Shown one piece after another: positions 10,117-20,409 of a DNA stretch of 64,000 nucleotides. The notes beneath the pieces were generated by a model. It was not told the origin of the DNA and made no database searches. It saw only the letters and a list, made by a program, of their open reading frames with translations. Both the position numbers and the translations under genes were made by a program. Position 1 is the first letter of the stretch; each line of letters starts with the position of its first letter. The stretch comes from Axinella damicornis (taxonomy: Eukaryota; Porifera; Demospongiae; Axinellida; Axinellidae): contig OZ007507.1 in the NCBI GenBank assembly GCA_963931865.1, positions 10,513,533-10,577,532 on the forward strand, given 5' to 3'.

Positions 10117-10275
10117 TTAGGGTTAGGGTTAGGGTTAGGGTCAGGGTCAGGGTCAGGGTTAGGGTTAGGGTTAGAGTTCAACAGAGGAGGGGCTGACCCT
10201 ACAGCGTGGCGATATAAATGGAAGGCTGGGCTGCTTAGGGTTAGGGTTAGGGTTAGGGTTCAACAGAAGGAGGGG
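10117..10275 (+). repeat. Interstitial telomeric TTAGGG array with a spacer unit
   Basis: Two blocks of TTAGGG repeats (about 10117-10170, with TCAGGG variants, and 10234-10258). A unit containing GAGGGGCTGACCCTACAGCG and GGCGATATAAATGGA follows each block and appears again after the gap at about 10508-10545. This is the vertebrate-type telomere motif used by most metazoans, placed inside a contig. Confidence 0.9.
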
Positions 10276-10305
10276 CTGACCCTACAGCGTGGCGATATAA
10301 ATGGA

Positions 10306-10505
10306 NNNNNNNNNNNNNNNNNNNNNNNNNNNNNNNNNNNNNNNNNNNNNNNNNNNNNNNNNNNNNNNNNNNNNNNNNNNNNNNNNNNNNNNNNNNNNNN
10401 NNNNNNNNNNNNNNNNNNNNNNNNNNNNNNNNNNNNNNNNNNNNNNNNNNNNNNNNNNNNNNNNNNNNNNNNNNNNNNNNNNNNNNNNNNNNNNNNNNNN
10501 NNNNN
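10306..10505. other. Assembly gap (200 N)
   Basis: A run of 200 undetermined bases inside the telomere-like tandem region. The round number suggests a placeholder, so the true array length is unknown. Confidence 0.99.
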
Positions 10506-10562
10506 GGAAGGCGGGGCTGACCCTACAGCGTGGCGATATAAATGAGATTCATAGTCAAAGAG

Positions 10563-10870
10563 ACGGGGGGGGGGGGGGACCCAACCCCCATGCTCCCACC
10601 ATCCCAGCCCCACCACCCCAGCCCCACCCCCCAGCCCCACCACCCACCCTGCTCCCACCACCCCAGCCCCCCCCCCCCCCCCCCCCCCCCATGCTCCCAC
10701 CACCCCAGCCCCCACCCCCAAATGCTCCCACCCCCCAATGCTCCCACCCCCCAATGCTCCCACCCCCCAATGCTCCCACCCCCCAATGCTCCCACCCCCC
10801 AAATGCTCCCACCCCCCAATGCTCCCACCCTCCCAATGCTCCCACCCTCCCAATGCTCCCACCTCCACCC
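10563..10870. repeat. C-rich minisatellite (ATGCTCCCACCCCCCAA unit)
   Basis: Poly-C runs, then about ten copies of a 17-18 base unit ATGCTCCCACCCCCCAA. The minus strand is strongly G-rich with regularly spaced runs of five to six G, compatible with G-quadruplex formation. Reading frames through it are low-complexity artefacts. Confidence 0.9.
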
Positions 10871-11107
10871 CTATTGGAGAAAGGTATGACTAGGATTAAG
10901 TAAGTTAGGGCTCTCCTAACATTAACCTAATCCGAGCTAAACCCCCGAATGACAAAGACCGAACTTGACGCTCCTTATATACCCGCAAAAGCCTCCCGGG
11001 GACGCTGTCATTTGATTGGTTGGAATCCGCGGTAAAATTTAACGCGGGAATGGGTAATGCTTTTGATTGGTTGGAAGGTACAACATCAGATTTTGGCGGG
11101 AACACCA

Positions 11108-11159
11108 ATGGCGAGCTGGTTGCGTCTCTGTCGTTTTCTGATACTGTTCACCTCTTCTG
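11108..11159 (+). CDS. Unknown secreted/ER protein, first exon
   Basis: A 52-base exon: ATG with favourable context (CCAATGG), then a basic start and hydrophobic core (MASWLRLCRFLILFTSSG) that looks like a signal peptide, ending G|GTAAGTCC in phase 1. It connects in phase to 12298. The start is the first ATG of the frame. I do not recognise the protein. Confidence 0.5.
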
Positions 11160-11570
11160 GTAAGTCCTTGGCCACTAGCTGGCACCCCCTCCGTTACTGT
11201 TGTTGCAGTTGACTATCATGTTCCCAGGCCCCCGCCCGCCCTGCTTTCCGCCATTTAGTTTGCTCGCGTGTGAGAGAGCTTGGGAACGAGACTAGCGACT
11301 GCGCAAGTAAGCTGTAACTGGAGTTCAGACCCCAAGCCGCACTCTAGTTTGATTCCCAGACCCTTGTACTGTCGGAGGAGGGGACGAAGTCTCGCGAACC
11401 AGCCTCTCGCCACACCCCTGTAGTGGGTGTGGCGAGAGGCTGGCCCCGCGCGAGACTAGAAGATCTGGGAACTCGCTTGAGTTTGCTTCTGAGTGACCAT
11501 AGGTTCTGTTAGCCATCCTTCTGGTTGAAAGGTGACGATAGAGAAGGAGGGGGGGAGCAAACTCCCCAGG

Positions 11571-12019
11571 CTAGTCATCCAATACAACTTCAATGTGGCT
11601 GAGGTATGTTGTCCGTACTAGCTGTGGTAAAGCATTTCTCCAAGGATAGGGACAGTATAAGTTGTGAACAAACTCTGTGGATGACTTGTTGCTGGGTTTG
11701 CTGGAGTAACTTTGGGTGTCAACTATATTGATGGCTCCAAAGTTGTAAAGTCGGTCTCTGGCTGACAGTAAGTTTATCTCTGGCATAATTTGATTGAGTC
11801 CATGTATGTCATGATGGAGTCCACCTTAAATTGTGGTTTGATGACGTAGGATTGCACGTACCAGGCCATCTCCAGCCTTTCTTCGCTTAATTGTAACCAG
11901 TCTCAGATGTTTACATGCCTGTTGTGATTCCCTATGATCCCCCACCCGAGAAATATAGTAGTAAATGAGACTATGATTGGGATTCCGCTCTATTCCACAG
12001 AAGTGTTCTTGCATGAACT
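11571..12019 (-). other. Antisense open stretches of unknown origin
   Basis: Two adjacent minus-strand frames. One covers about 12019-11862 (HSLIYYYISRVGDHRES and a basic KRRKAGDGL end before GTACGT). The other covers about 11823-11571 (HHDIHGLNQIMPEINLLSAR, ending HIEVVLDD and a stop). They sit inside the first intron of the + strand gene. Joining them would need a 37-base intron with a phase conflict. They may be fragments of a mobile-element protein or a nested gene. Confidence 0.25.
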
Positions 12020-12297
12020 GGCATTTTGATTATGGTACTCCAGATTAGAGATGTGTCTGGGAATGGGACTAGTGTCCATTCGTTTGTGTAGAGATAGCTA
12101 CATTCTAACTACCACGTGGTCATGCTACCTGGTTATGAATGTATTGTGATTGCTACGGGTGCCCCAGTGTTTGATGACCCCAGTAGGAGAAGACGCATAG
12201 GGATAGACAACTGTTGGTGTTGTAGGTTTGATCCAGACTATGGCTGCAGAGCTTGGTGTGTCTAGCTTGTGATTAGGTGAAATTTCCCCCCCTCCAG

Positions 12298-12371
12298 ATC
12301 ACTCCTTTCTGGGCCGAGTAAAAGACCACATAAACAGACTGAAGACCTTGCTCAGCACTACTACACATAAG
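12298..12371 (+). CDS. Unknown secreted/ER protein, exon 2
   Basis: A 74-base exon between CCCCCTCCAG and AAG|GTACAC, entering in phase 1 and leaving in phase 0. It encodes an amphipathic segment FLGRVKDHINRLKTLL. It follows the signal-peptide exon, so this is the start of the mature protein. No family recognised. Confidence 0.45.
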
Positions 12372-12379
12372 GTACACAG

Positions 12380-12605
12380 CCTCCTCCTCCATCACCTTCA
12401 TTCTTTATCCTCCACACTCATCACACACACTCACTCATAACGCACACACATCGCCCTGTCCTCATGAGCCCATCACCCTCACTCATCACCCTCACACATC
12501 ACTTTCAATGATCACCCTGACCCATCACCCTCACTGATCACCCTCACACATCACTCTCAATGATTACCCTGACCCATCACCCTCACTGTGATCACCTTCA
12601 CCCAC
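12380..12605. repeat. CATCACCCTCA-type simple tandem repeats
   Basis: Degenerate tandem repeats of CATCACCCTCAC and ATCACCCTGACC in the intron. A few more units appear at 13105-13170, on the far side of the foldback element. This suggests the foldback inserted into the array. Confidence 0.7.
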
Positions 12606-13106
12606 AGTCTAGCCACTAGCCCCTCTCCACCGGCCAGTCCGCACGCGGAGGGCGGAGAGGGTCTAGCAAACATTGCACTTGATTGCGTTTCAACTGACCA
12701 ATCAGACCTCACTGATTCGTGATTCGTTCCAATTTTATTCATGACTCTCGTGGTGGTAAACCGAGCCACTCGCGTATGATCAGCCCGGCGGAGTTTATCA
12801 CCACGAGAGTCATGAATAAATTGGAACGAATCACGAATCAGTGAGGTCTGATTGGTCAGTTGAAATGCAATCAAGTGCAATGTTTGCTTACACTCGAGCT
12901 AAACTAGTCCAACCTGGATGCCTCCAAGGGTACAGAACTCATCCTCAACTCTAGCTGGCACTTCACCAGTTCACAGGCATGTAATTGGCATTCCAGGGAA
13001 TCGTGATCTAGTGCAATGTTTGCTAGACCCTCTCCACCTTCTGCGCATGGCTTTGCTGTGTGCGCGTGTAACTGGCTTGGCGGAGAGGGGCTAGTGGCTG
13101 CTTCAC
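12604..13106. mobile_element. Nested foldback element
   Basis: Outer ends are CTAGCCACTAGCCCCTCTCC (12604 onward) and its complement GGAGAGGGGCTAGTGGCT (about 13083-13100). Inside is a long palindrome at about 12667-12885, with arms containing TGACCAATCAGACCTCACTG and CATGACTCTCGTGGTG and their complements. Related end sequences recur near 14995-15060 and 47640-47700. Confidence 0.75.
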
Positions 13107-13575
13107 CCATCACTCTCAATGATCACGCTCATCCATCACTAATGTACTCTCACCCAATACCCTGATTGGTCTCAGAACAGACCCTCAGGAAAATTGGAAG
13201 GTCTGGAATAGGCTGGGGTGGAATTGAACAGAGTGGAATGTACGGAATTTATAATAATATATCTGGAACTTTTTCTGTCCGTGGGCCCAGTACGAGCTCA
13301 GCTGATCTCGAACAACTTCTCTCACCAGCCATCTCCTTGAACTGTATTAGCGTGGTGTGACTGAACTCATGGTATTAGCAGTAAACGCATGCAAGAATGT
13401 GATCATATTGCCTTTATTAGCCAATACTGGAAGTGTGGCTGCATTCCGGTCGTACTGTACACTTCCGCCCTAGCCACTCTCCTACACCCTCTTTCCAATT
13501 TCCGTGAGTCTGGTTTACGTAGACTACTCACTGACTACCCTCACTCTCACTATTCACCCTCTCTCATGATCCTAG

Positions 13576-13602
13576 GTAGTACCACTGCATGCACCTCCTG
13601 GA
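13576..13602 (+). CDS. Unknown secreted/ER protein, possible small exon
   Basis: Follows acceptor TGATCCTAG and is open in the required frame (VVPLHAPPG). A donor after GGA at 13602 keeps phase 0 into the exon at 13939. An alternative donor at 13633 (TCAG|GTGTAG) breaks the phase. The exon may be optional, because exons 2 and 4 also join in phase without it. Confidence 0.25.
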
Positions 13603-13865
13603 GTAGAGGGAGACACTGGAGCAAGATCTTCAGGTGTAGACCTGCGGAGTTATATCAGGGGGGGGGAGGACCCACAATGTCATGATGCTGGTACTTAAGT
13701 AGGACTTGCTTGCTTGAGTTTCACCTGCATATCTTACAAGCAATTGCTATCCTGGTTTGTCTTCTCGTGTAGCCTGGATCAGTTGATAAGCTGCAGGAAA
13801 ACTGTCTGTAGTACCTCCGTGTGTGCATGTGTGTATGTGCATAGATTTAAGTACCCCCTCCCTCC

Positions 13866-13872
13866 ACACACG

Positions 13873-13918
<46 letters not shown>
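13866..13918 (+). repeat. CA microsatellite upstream of a splice acceptor
   Basis: A (CA)n run of about 25 repeats ending 20 bases before the acceptor at 13938 (CTCTACAATTGACAG). Confidence 0.95.
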
Positions 13919-13922
<4 letters not shown>

Positions 13923-13938
13923 TCTCTACAATTGACAG

Positions 13939-14011
13939 GTGGATGCAGCAATGGGTGTGGAAGAGATGGTGGAGAGGATGATGGACAGGGAGAGGAGAGG
14001 AAAGAGATGCG
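13939..14011 (+). CDS. Unknown secreted/ER protein, charged exon
   Basis: A 73-base exon between ATTGACAG and G|GTAGGTGG, phase 0 in and phase 1 out. It encodes a highly charged helical segment with MGVEEMVERMMDRERRGKR. The other entry phase would give a stop in the next exon, which fixes this frame. Confidence 0.45.
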
Positions 14012-14029
14012 GTAGGTGGGTACTATAGA

Positions 14030-14472
14030 GGAGGGGGGGGGGGGGGGAGGGGACATAATTCGGCATAATTATGACAAATTGGTGGGTGTTAATTCTAACT
14101 GTCAGAGCCGTTGTACTCTCAGAATCCGTTCAAGTGGCAATCTCACTGCTCAGTCTGCTGCAAGTAGCTCAGTCTCGCATGGCCAGACTCCCATATGAGC
14201 TATGGTAGGCTTGTGCAGCAGGTAGAGCAAACTCACAATGACGTCTCGCGTCCTCACAGATATTCGTGCTGTACAGCTATAGCCTCGTTCCCAGGCCGCT
14301 TTATTGGTGGCTACCACATGACTTCACAATCATACTGCTTATACTATGTACTGTTTGTGGGTTCAAAATTTGAAAAGATCCTGGCCTGGGAGCAGTGTTT
14401 CTTTTAGAAAATCGTTCTGGGGGGGGGGGGGATCGTAGCGCGGCGAGGTAAGGGGGGGAGGCATGAATAGCC

Positions 14473-14503
<31 letters not shown>

Positions 14504-14520
14504 AAAGAAACCCTGCCTGG
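14030..14520. repeat. Poly-G/poly-C tracts
   Basis: Homopolymer runs of G at 14030-14050 and 14410-14425, and a run of C followed by A at 14470-14507. They flank part of a TAGCCTCGTTCCCAGG-family repeat (14278-14300). These tracts are prone to assembly error. Confidence 0.8.
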
Positions 14521-14737
14521 GAGACAGTGCTTCTGCGCCCGCACAGTGACTGGTGCTGTCTGTAGGATATGCTGTGACACCCGGCCCTCAGTAATTACGT
14601 CTATAGGGTTCCATAGCTGGGCCAACTGTACCCTGTACCCCTATCTGCTTGGCTGTCAACTCCACTTCTGCCATATCGTGGCAATGTGCAGGGTAATTGG
14701 TGAGAAGAGATTACCAGTGCTGTCGTTCCTCCTGCAG

Positions 14738-14883
14738 GCCCCATTGCTCTGGCCAATGAGTCACTGACGAAGGACTTGGAGCACTTAATCTTAATCGTTG
14801 TGTTGAGCAGCGACATCATCTATTTACCCTCTCAAGAAGATGTTGGAGTTTCATCACAAGGCACACAAAAAGGAGTCATCGTT
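14738..14883 (+). CDS. Unknown secreted/ER protein, exon with hydrophobic segment
   Basis: A 146-base exon between TCCTCCTGCAG and GTT|GTAAGTAC, phase 1 in and phase 0 out. The translation has a hydrophobic strand DLEHLILIVVLSSDIIYLP followed by a Gln/Ser-rich turn. This is the best-supported exon of the gene. I do not recognise the protein. Confidence 0.5.
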
Positions 14884-15079
14884 GTAAGTACTTGTGTATG
14901 TGCATATAGGTACGTACAGGTGTATGATGTAGATGTCCATTTGTGTGTATGTTTGAGTACCTACAGTAATTTTTTTAATTGGCATTCCAAAGAAACGTCT
15001 AGTGCAACGTTTGCTAGACCCTTCTCCGCACATGCGTGGCTGGCGGCTAGCAGCTAGACTGGGGAGATGCTAGTTCCAG

Positions 15080-15321
15080 TTACTTCTGCTTGGTGGGTGG
15101 GGTTTCAGCAGTGATCATTTGCAATGCTCTGATTCAGTGAAAGCTATGGACACAGAACAAAGACCAGCAGGAGAGATGGCCCAAAACATAACCCAAGCAG
15201 AGCAGTGTCAGTTGGACATCAGGTGCTCCATAAGAGTTCTGGACACATGCATGGAAACCAGGCGTGTTGGAGGAATTGGAAAGCCACCCATCTGCACCTT
15301 CCTCACCAGGACAGCCCCAAG
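15080..15321 (+). CDS. Unknown secreted/ER protein, possible further exon
   Basis: In the frame carried from 14883, an acceptor TAGTTCCAG at 15071-15079 opens 80 codons up to AAG|GTAGGA (phase 2 out). The segment is cysteine-containing with a potential N-glycosylation site (QNIT). The first part is close to a repeat (14985-15060), so the acceptor choice is uncertain. No downstream exon was identified before PARS2. Confidence 0.35.
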
Positions 15322-16878
15322 GTAGGACCAATTTGGTAGTAGTATAGGAGGCCATGTGCTTCAAACCTACATGTATGCCTACTGTTTACGTACAATCATG
15401 GTCATGGGTTACTGCCAAAAGAGAGAATGGTACGTCCATATATAGATAGGTCAAGAAAGCTGACATTCCATCCATGGCAGGACTTGCTAGTTTTTAGATG
15501 ACATAATTATTAATTCCAAAATCGCTTGCCCGCCACCTTAATCATGCAGTGTGATTAGGGTGGGTACGTGGTTCCAGCCAGGTTGGTGGTCATTATGCGG
15601 CAGTGGTTTTTAGCCAAGTTGATGGGTTTTCTCTAGCGGCTCCAGAGTTATGTGGTTAGCTCTCACTCATGCACAAAGCAGGAACCCACCAAATTATAGC
15701 ACCCTGAACCTAACTGATCCCAGCTGCAGTGTGCCAACCACAGTTCTAGATCTGTGACATTATATTATTATAGGTCATGGGCCGGCTTGGATGCAGCTGC
15801 ATACCGATGAATCAGCAACCTGGACATCCCGGGCCAGGGTGTCAAATTGCACCTGGGCCCCATGAGCTATATGCATGTGGTTAACTCTCACAGAACTGTG
15901 GTTGGCACTTGAGGTCAGCATGGGGTTTGGGCGCTTCCCCTTGATGTGCTAGCAGGGTCCCCAGATGGATCCCAAGTATGTAGCTATAGCCTCGTACCCA
16001 GGCCCCGGGGCCTGCATGGGTACGAGGCTACAGTAGCTACTGCTCTAGATGCTGGTTGCTGTTTATGATGGCTCAATAATACAACTTCCACGGTGCATTT
16101 TCTTTTGCAGGGAGATGCCACAAGCTTTTCTTGCCTCGCTACCTAATAACGCTGGGAGTTCCTCTTCAGTGACCTCTTGGGGGAGCAATTAATTTGCATG
16201 CCCGCAGTGTCATCGGCAACTCCATCAGCTCTCATAGATTCTCCTGCTTCCTCACGAGTATAAACAAGCTCGGTTGTGGTTGGGTGATGGTCTGCCTTCA
16301 ATCCAAAAAAGCTCCATGATCACATGCTGCAGTGGGATTTCACAGATTGAGCTCAAGCCCATGGTACTTTGGACAAACTCACTCAAGAAACTGAGTCACA
16401 CCAGCATACGTTATTCTGCCAAGTGTGGATGTGGCTAGAGCTAAACGTAAACCTGTGGCGGATTCTGGAAAGCAGATCCTTGCAAATCCCGCCACTGCTG
16501 TCTCAATGCGGGGGCCCCCACCCAAAAACAAAGTACCCTGACGGGCAATCACGTACAACAAGGATGCAGCTGTGTGCATGAATGCTCCTACTAAAAGAGA
16601 GAGACAAGAACAGGCAACAGGGCCTAGGGCACGAGACTTGTTACAGCCATAGTCTACAGTGGTAATAATTACTACTCACAGAGCCTCTCCCCACGTCCTT
16701 CCCTTAGCCTATACAGCATACTTAATTTCATACCTGGTGTGAGTGTTACAATAGATTATGTGCAGTGAAGTATTTAATCGGTACTGCATGGTAGTATGAC
16801 TGGTAATATTACTGCAGCTGGGGTCTATCTAGTGTTGGATAATAATACAAGTAGCAGAGTGCATGAACCAACATCATT
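15322..16878. other. Intergenic/intronic interval before the PARS2 3' end
   Basis: No coding signal I can support. It contains a short TAGCCTCGTACCC foldback at 15987-16030 with imperfect flanking duplication (ATGTAGCTA and CAGTAGCTA). The 3' UTR of PARS2, on the minus strand, should extend into the right part. Confidence 0.5.
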
Positions 16879-17016
16879 TTAACCAGGTTTGTAAGGCTTG
16901 AACTGAGAATTCCAATACATTGTGTATAACTTTTTGATCAAGTCCTCTTCACCCAAGATGGATGTCTCTGTGCCTGTCTTGGTCTGGTCCAGCAGCTGAT
17001 ACTTCTTTGGGCCGGC
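16879..17016 (-). CDS. PARS2-like mitochondrial prolyl-tRNA synthetase, terminal exon
   Basis: A minus-strand last exon of 45 codons plus TAA (16879-16881). It follows acceptor CTCACTTGCAG and is phase 0 in. It encodes the C-terminal end of the anticodon-binding domain (KKYQLLDQTKTG, LGEEDLIKKLYTMYW). Mitochondrial-type ProRS ends in this domain without the eukaryotic cytosolic zinc extension, and this copy does the same. The start of the exon is fixed by phase with 17998. Confidence 0.8.
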   Translation of the reverse strand, partial: AGPKKYQLLDQTKTGTETSILGEEDLIKKLYTMYWNSQFKPYKPG

Positions 17017-17257
17017 CTGCAAGTGAGAGGTTATTGACAGTACACAGGTGATTATCATAACGAGAAGCAGAGGAACGAGAGCAGTGGCAATTATGAATAC
17101 ATCTCTCTAGCCTGGCCAAGTTTAATGCACACACATTCAGGCTTGTACAAATTTCGTACTGGACAATATCTATAGACTACTAGACTTCCTGAGGCGAATA
17201 GACTACCACAGGCTGAGGAGTTTCAAGCAGGTAGAGCTATAGCCTCGTTCCCAGGAC

Positions 17258-17618
17258 ATATTCCAGTAGCCTTGTTCCCAGGCCCCGCCTAGCCTGGTAT
17301 GTTTATTCACGTGAGCATTATGTAAAAAATAATGGCCTAAATTTTCAGGATGAAAAAGCAAAGTTTTGCACATTGTTCAACCAACTACACGTTCAACGCT
17401 TGGTGTGTATGACAGTCGCCCCCTGCTTGCTAGATACGCGTGGTAAGTTACCTGGTACCTTGCTGTTCTGAGCCCCAGTCCACCCACGTTCAATTTCATC
17501 CTTTCTACTACCTTTCAACCCTTGACGTCACACACGTGAGGAAACATACCAGGCCCTTCGCGTTCTTTTGTGCAACCAAAAGCGGTGGGCGGGCCTGGGA
17601 ATGAGACTAATATTCCAG
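17258..17618. mobile_element. MITE of the TAGCCTCGTTCC family with 9-bp duplication
   Basis: The element at 17267-17609 begins TAGCCTTGTTCCCAGGCCC and ends GGGCCTGGGAATGAGACTA. ATATTCCAG is duplicated exactly on both sides. The interior resembles 58553-59034 and part of 38440-38720 (the GTGTATGACAGTCGCCCCC segment). Confidence 0.85.
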
Positions 17619-17860
17619 GACGTGACATCATGAAGCTGAAAGTCTCATGCCAGACATATCCAGCTACATCCACGAGTGTTAAATCTGGAGTGTTAAATCT
17701 GGAGTGTTAAATCTGAAGTTGCTCGGGAAAAGACACTGCTCCCACATCCCAGCCAATATTGTGCAGAACCACCTCTTAATAGAAACAAACAAACTAGTTT
17801 TATTGCTGGATGCCTGTCTCTGAGAATCATGGATGGTACATTTGAGAGTAGGGCAATGTA

Positions 17861-17925
17861 GGGACAACTACTAGTCTCGTTCCTAGTTGCGTATGAGGGT
17901 CTGGGAATGAGACTAGGACAACTAC
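17861..17925. mobile_element. Minimal MITE of the TAGTCTCGTTCC family
   Basis: A 44-base element at 17872-17915 (TAGTCTCGTTCC...GGGAATGAGACTA), flanked by GGACAACTAC on both sides. It lies in the last PARS2 intron-10 exon-proximal region. Confidence 0.8.
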
Positions 17926-17997
17926 CTGCATGAACAGTGGGGATGGGAGGAGGGCTCATGTAAGTCCATGTGTGTGTAAAACACATTAATACCTAAC

Positions 17998-18168
17998 CTG
18001 ATCTCCAATGACAACAACAGCAGGATAGCCAATGGCTTGGTAGCTCCTGATCCTGGCCCCAAGGGTGAGATGGGTCCGGTCCTCTAGCACAACATTCCCT
18101 GGACAAATCTTCCACTGGACAGACTTGAACAGCTCCACTGCACGGTAGAAGTGTGGATCCGCTGGATC
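17998..18168 (-). CDS. PARS2, anticodon-binding domain exon
   Basis: A 171-base minus-strand exon (57 codons) between ATGCATCCAG and CAG|GTTAGG, phase 0 at both ends. It encodes most of the class IIa anticodon-binding domain: FYRAVELFKSV, VLEDRTHLTLGARI (the D-R-x-x-L-T-x-G-x-R block) and AIGYPAVVVIGDQ. This domain recognises the proline anticodon of mitochondrial tRNA. Confidence 0.85.
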
Positions 18169-19298
18169 CTGGATGCATGTGTGTCACAGTGTTGCTGTTC
18201 TTAGATGTCTGTAACCATACTCCTGGTAGGAAACAAAAATCACAGCACTCTGGAGAGGTGTAGCTGCATAGGTTCCGACTACACAGCCGTGATCATGATT
18301 GTTTTATTCAGTGGTTGCAGAATGTATTAGTTAAGCCGCCATTGTGAAATAAGCCCACATGATTAGGCATGCAGGATTTAATTGGCATGTAGTGAGCCAT
18401 ACAAGTGAGCTGGGGCAAGACAACTTGGTGGATGTCATTGGAATCCACTGAAGTCTCCATGAGGTGAGGGTAAAGCAAGGCATCAGGCAATTAATGTTCA
18501 GACACTCACCATGGTTGCAGATTTAAGCATTAGAGTTGAGCCGCCATTGCGGAAAGAGGCAAACTTCACTTCTCAGCTCATTAGACACAATGACAGCAAA
18601 TACCATCATCGGTTGGTAAAGGGTTGGTACATTGTATCTGGGTTCACTGAAGTACCGTAATACACCTTCGAGTAAACACCTTCCCCTCTCTTTAACCATG
18701 CACCAAGATCTCAGGTAGGTGAGCATCTTTTAGAATAATTATGTGGGTGATGGCTAGTGCTGTGATATTGCTCCTGGAATCAACACTGATTATTGGGGGT
18801 CGATTAATTGCCGATTATCCGATTATTGATCAAAATTTGTGGAGGCATAATATATGCATGTAGTGATGCTTCGTTGAGCTCAAAATACGTACATACCACC
18901 AAATATTACAAACATACACATACGTTTAAGCTACGATGTGAGTTTCCTACAATATAATAGTACACCATGAATACACAATAGTATAGTTTGCTACAAGTTT
19001 ATATTTCATTTTTGTGTTCCCTTTATTGTGCTCACTAACATATATACTCACAAGCAGATTTCAATAATTGATATCTTAATTTTACCACCAATTATTGGTC
19101 TAAGATCTTTATATTGATCAATAATTCAATTAATTGGTTATTGGTCACAGCTCTAGTGATGGCCAAGTAGCAGAAGAATTGTAAGGTTGCTGGTTGAGTG
19201 TCACCATGCCATAGGAGAAATTCTAATAATTTACATCGCATTCTTTGAATTAATATATAAGTATCACCAAGAGTTCATCATAGACTCGGTAGAGTCTA

Positions 19299-20400
19299 TA
19301 TGTAGGGATACGACGTACACGCAATATATGCTAATACAAAAAAATCTCTCCAAATCTCAGAAACGGTACACTTATAAGCCTTTATAACCACATACCGTTC
19401 ATCTTCGAGTGTTTTCATGACCAACAAGACTCCTCGCGTCGCGAAAACCCGTCGCGAAAGTACCACACCAGGCACTCGCAAAACGGGCAAATTGTTTTTC
19501 TTTCTTCTTCTTTCTTCTTTCTTCAGACAACTTAGCTCAACGTTGCCTCAATCTGTCACGATGGTTTTCGCACGAAACAGCAGCATTTTCAACTGAGCAG
19601 TGCAACGTCCCATCGCTTTTTCGCTACCTCCAAGTCTTCACCAGGTGGCTGCAGCTGCCCACTCAATAACTATGGCTTCGTTTGTCACGCCATTTTCACG
19701 TTTGTACGCATGCGCACCTAAATGATCACTTAGCAACGAACGTAATTATTACTCAAGATCGCTGAATTAGAAACAGTGGGGAAGATGCATTGACCGTTGT
19801 GTTGTCAAACAAACGAGGCTGAGGTTAGTCCCTGTACGCATGATTTAGCTATACTGCTACCTATACTGTATTCTGTGAGCAGGGTGAATGCCTATCTCAA
19901 CTCTCAACACCATATGAATGTCCCTACTATAAACTGCCTATGCCATGGTCTTCAGACAGGGAGAACTCAGTGGCTTTGTTACAGTTGACTTGAGATGCCC
20001 GGGCCTGATTCTTCAGCCAATGCTGGAAGTGTAATACCTGAGTCATATACCAAGGCAAGGACACCTACTGCCCATGCCAGGTGCCTGTGAGGTCACTGAC
20101 TTCTGCAGCAAACTTCAGCTCAAACATGCGCCTGCTGCCAAAAAAATTACATAAAAAAAACATTTGAAAATGTAGCAGGATGTAGGGATACCAGAACGGC
20201 AAAAAGTAAGGAAACAAGAGGGATGATCGAACATAACAGTGAAGTATACAATCACCCCTACATATCTTTTTTCATTGTACATGTACAATGTATATATGGA
20301 AAAAGATCTCTGTAGGGGTGGTTGTATACTTCACTGTTATGTTCGATCATCCCTCTTGTTTCCTTACTTTTTGCCGTTCTGGTATCCCTACATCCTGCTA
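19299..20400 (+). mobile_element. Hairpin-ended 1.1-kb element, copy 1
   Basis: It starts at TGTAGGGATACGACG and ends at TATCCCTACATCC, so the termini are inverted TGTAGGGATA repeats. The distal 220 bases (20181-20400) are a near-perfect hairpin with arms of about 95 bases around GTACATGTAC. Near the left end is an open frame starting at 19420 (MTNKTPRVAKTRRESTTPG), followed by a pyrimidine tract ending in CAG. Copies 2 (29978-31030, reversed) and 3 (59945-60668) share the same order. The interior at 19760-20150 has no match in the other two copies. Confidence 0.7.
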
Positions 20401-20409
20401 CATTTTCAA

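Noticed and set aside
10260..10903. Pro- or Gly-rich frames around the N gap
   Set aside because: They run through undetermined bases and C-rich tandem repeats.
11571..12019. A spliced minus-strand gene joining the two open stretches
   Set aside because: The only available intron would be 37 bases and puts the downstream part in the wrong phase.
13603..13633. Extension of the small exon at 13576 to the donor at 13633
   Set aside because: It leaves phase 1, which forces the next exon into a frame that runs into a stop.
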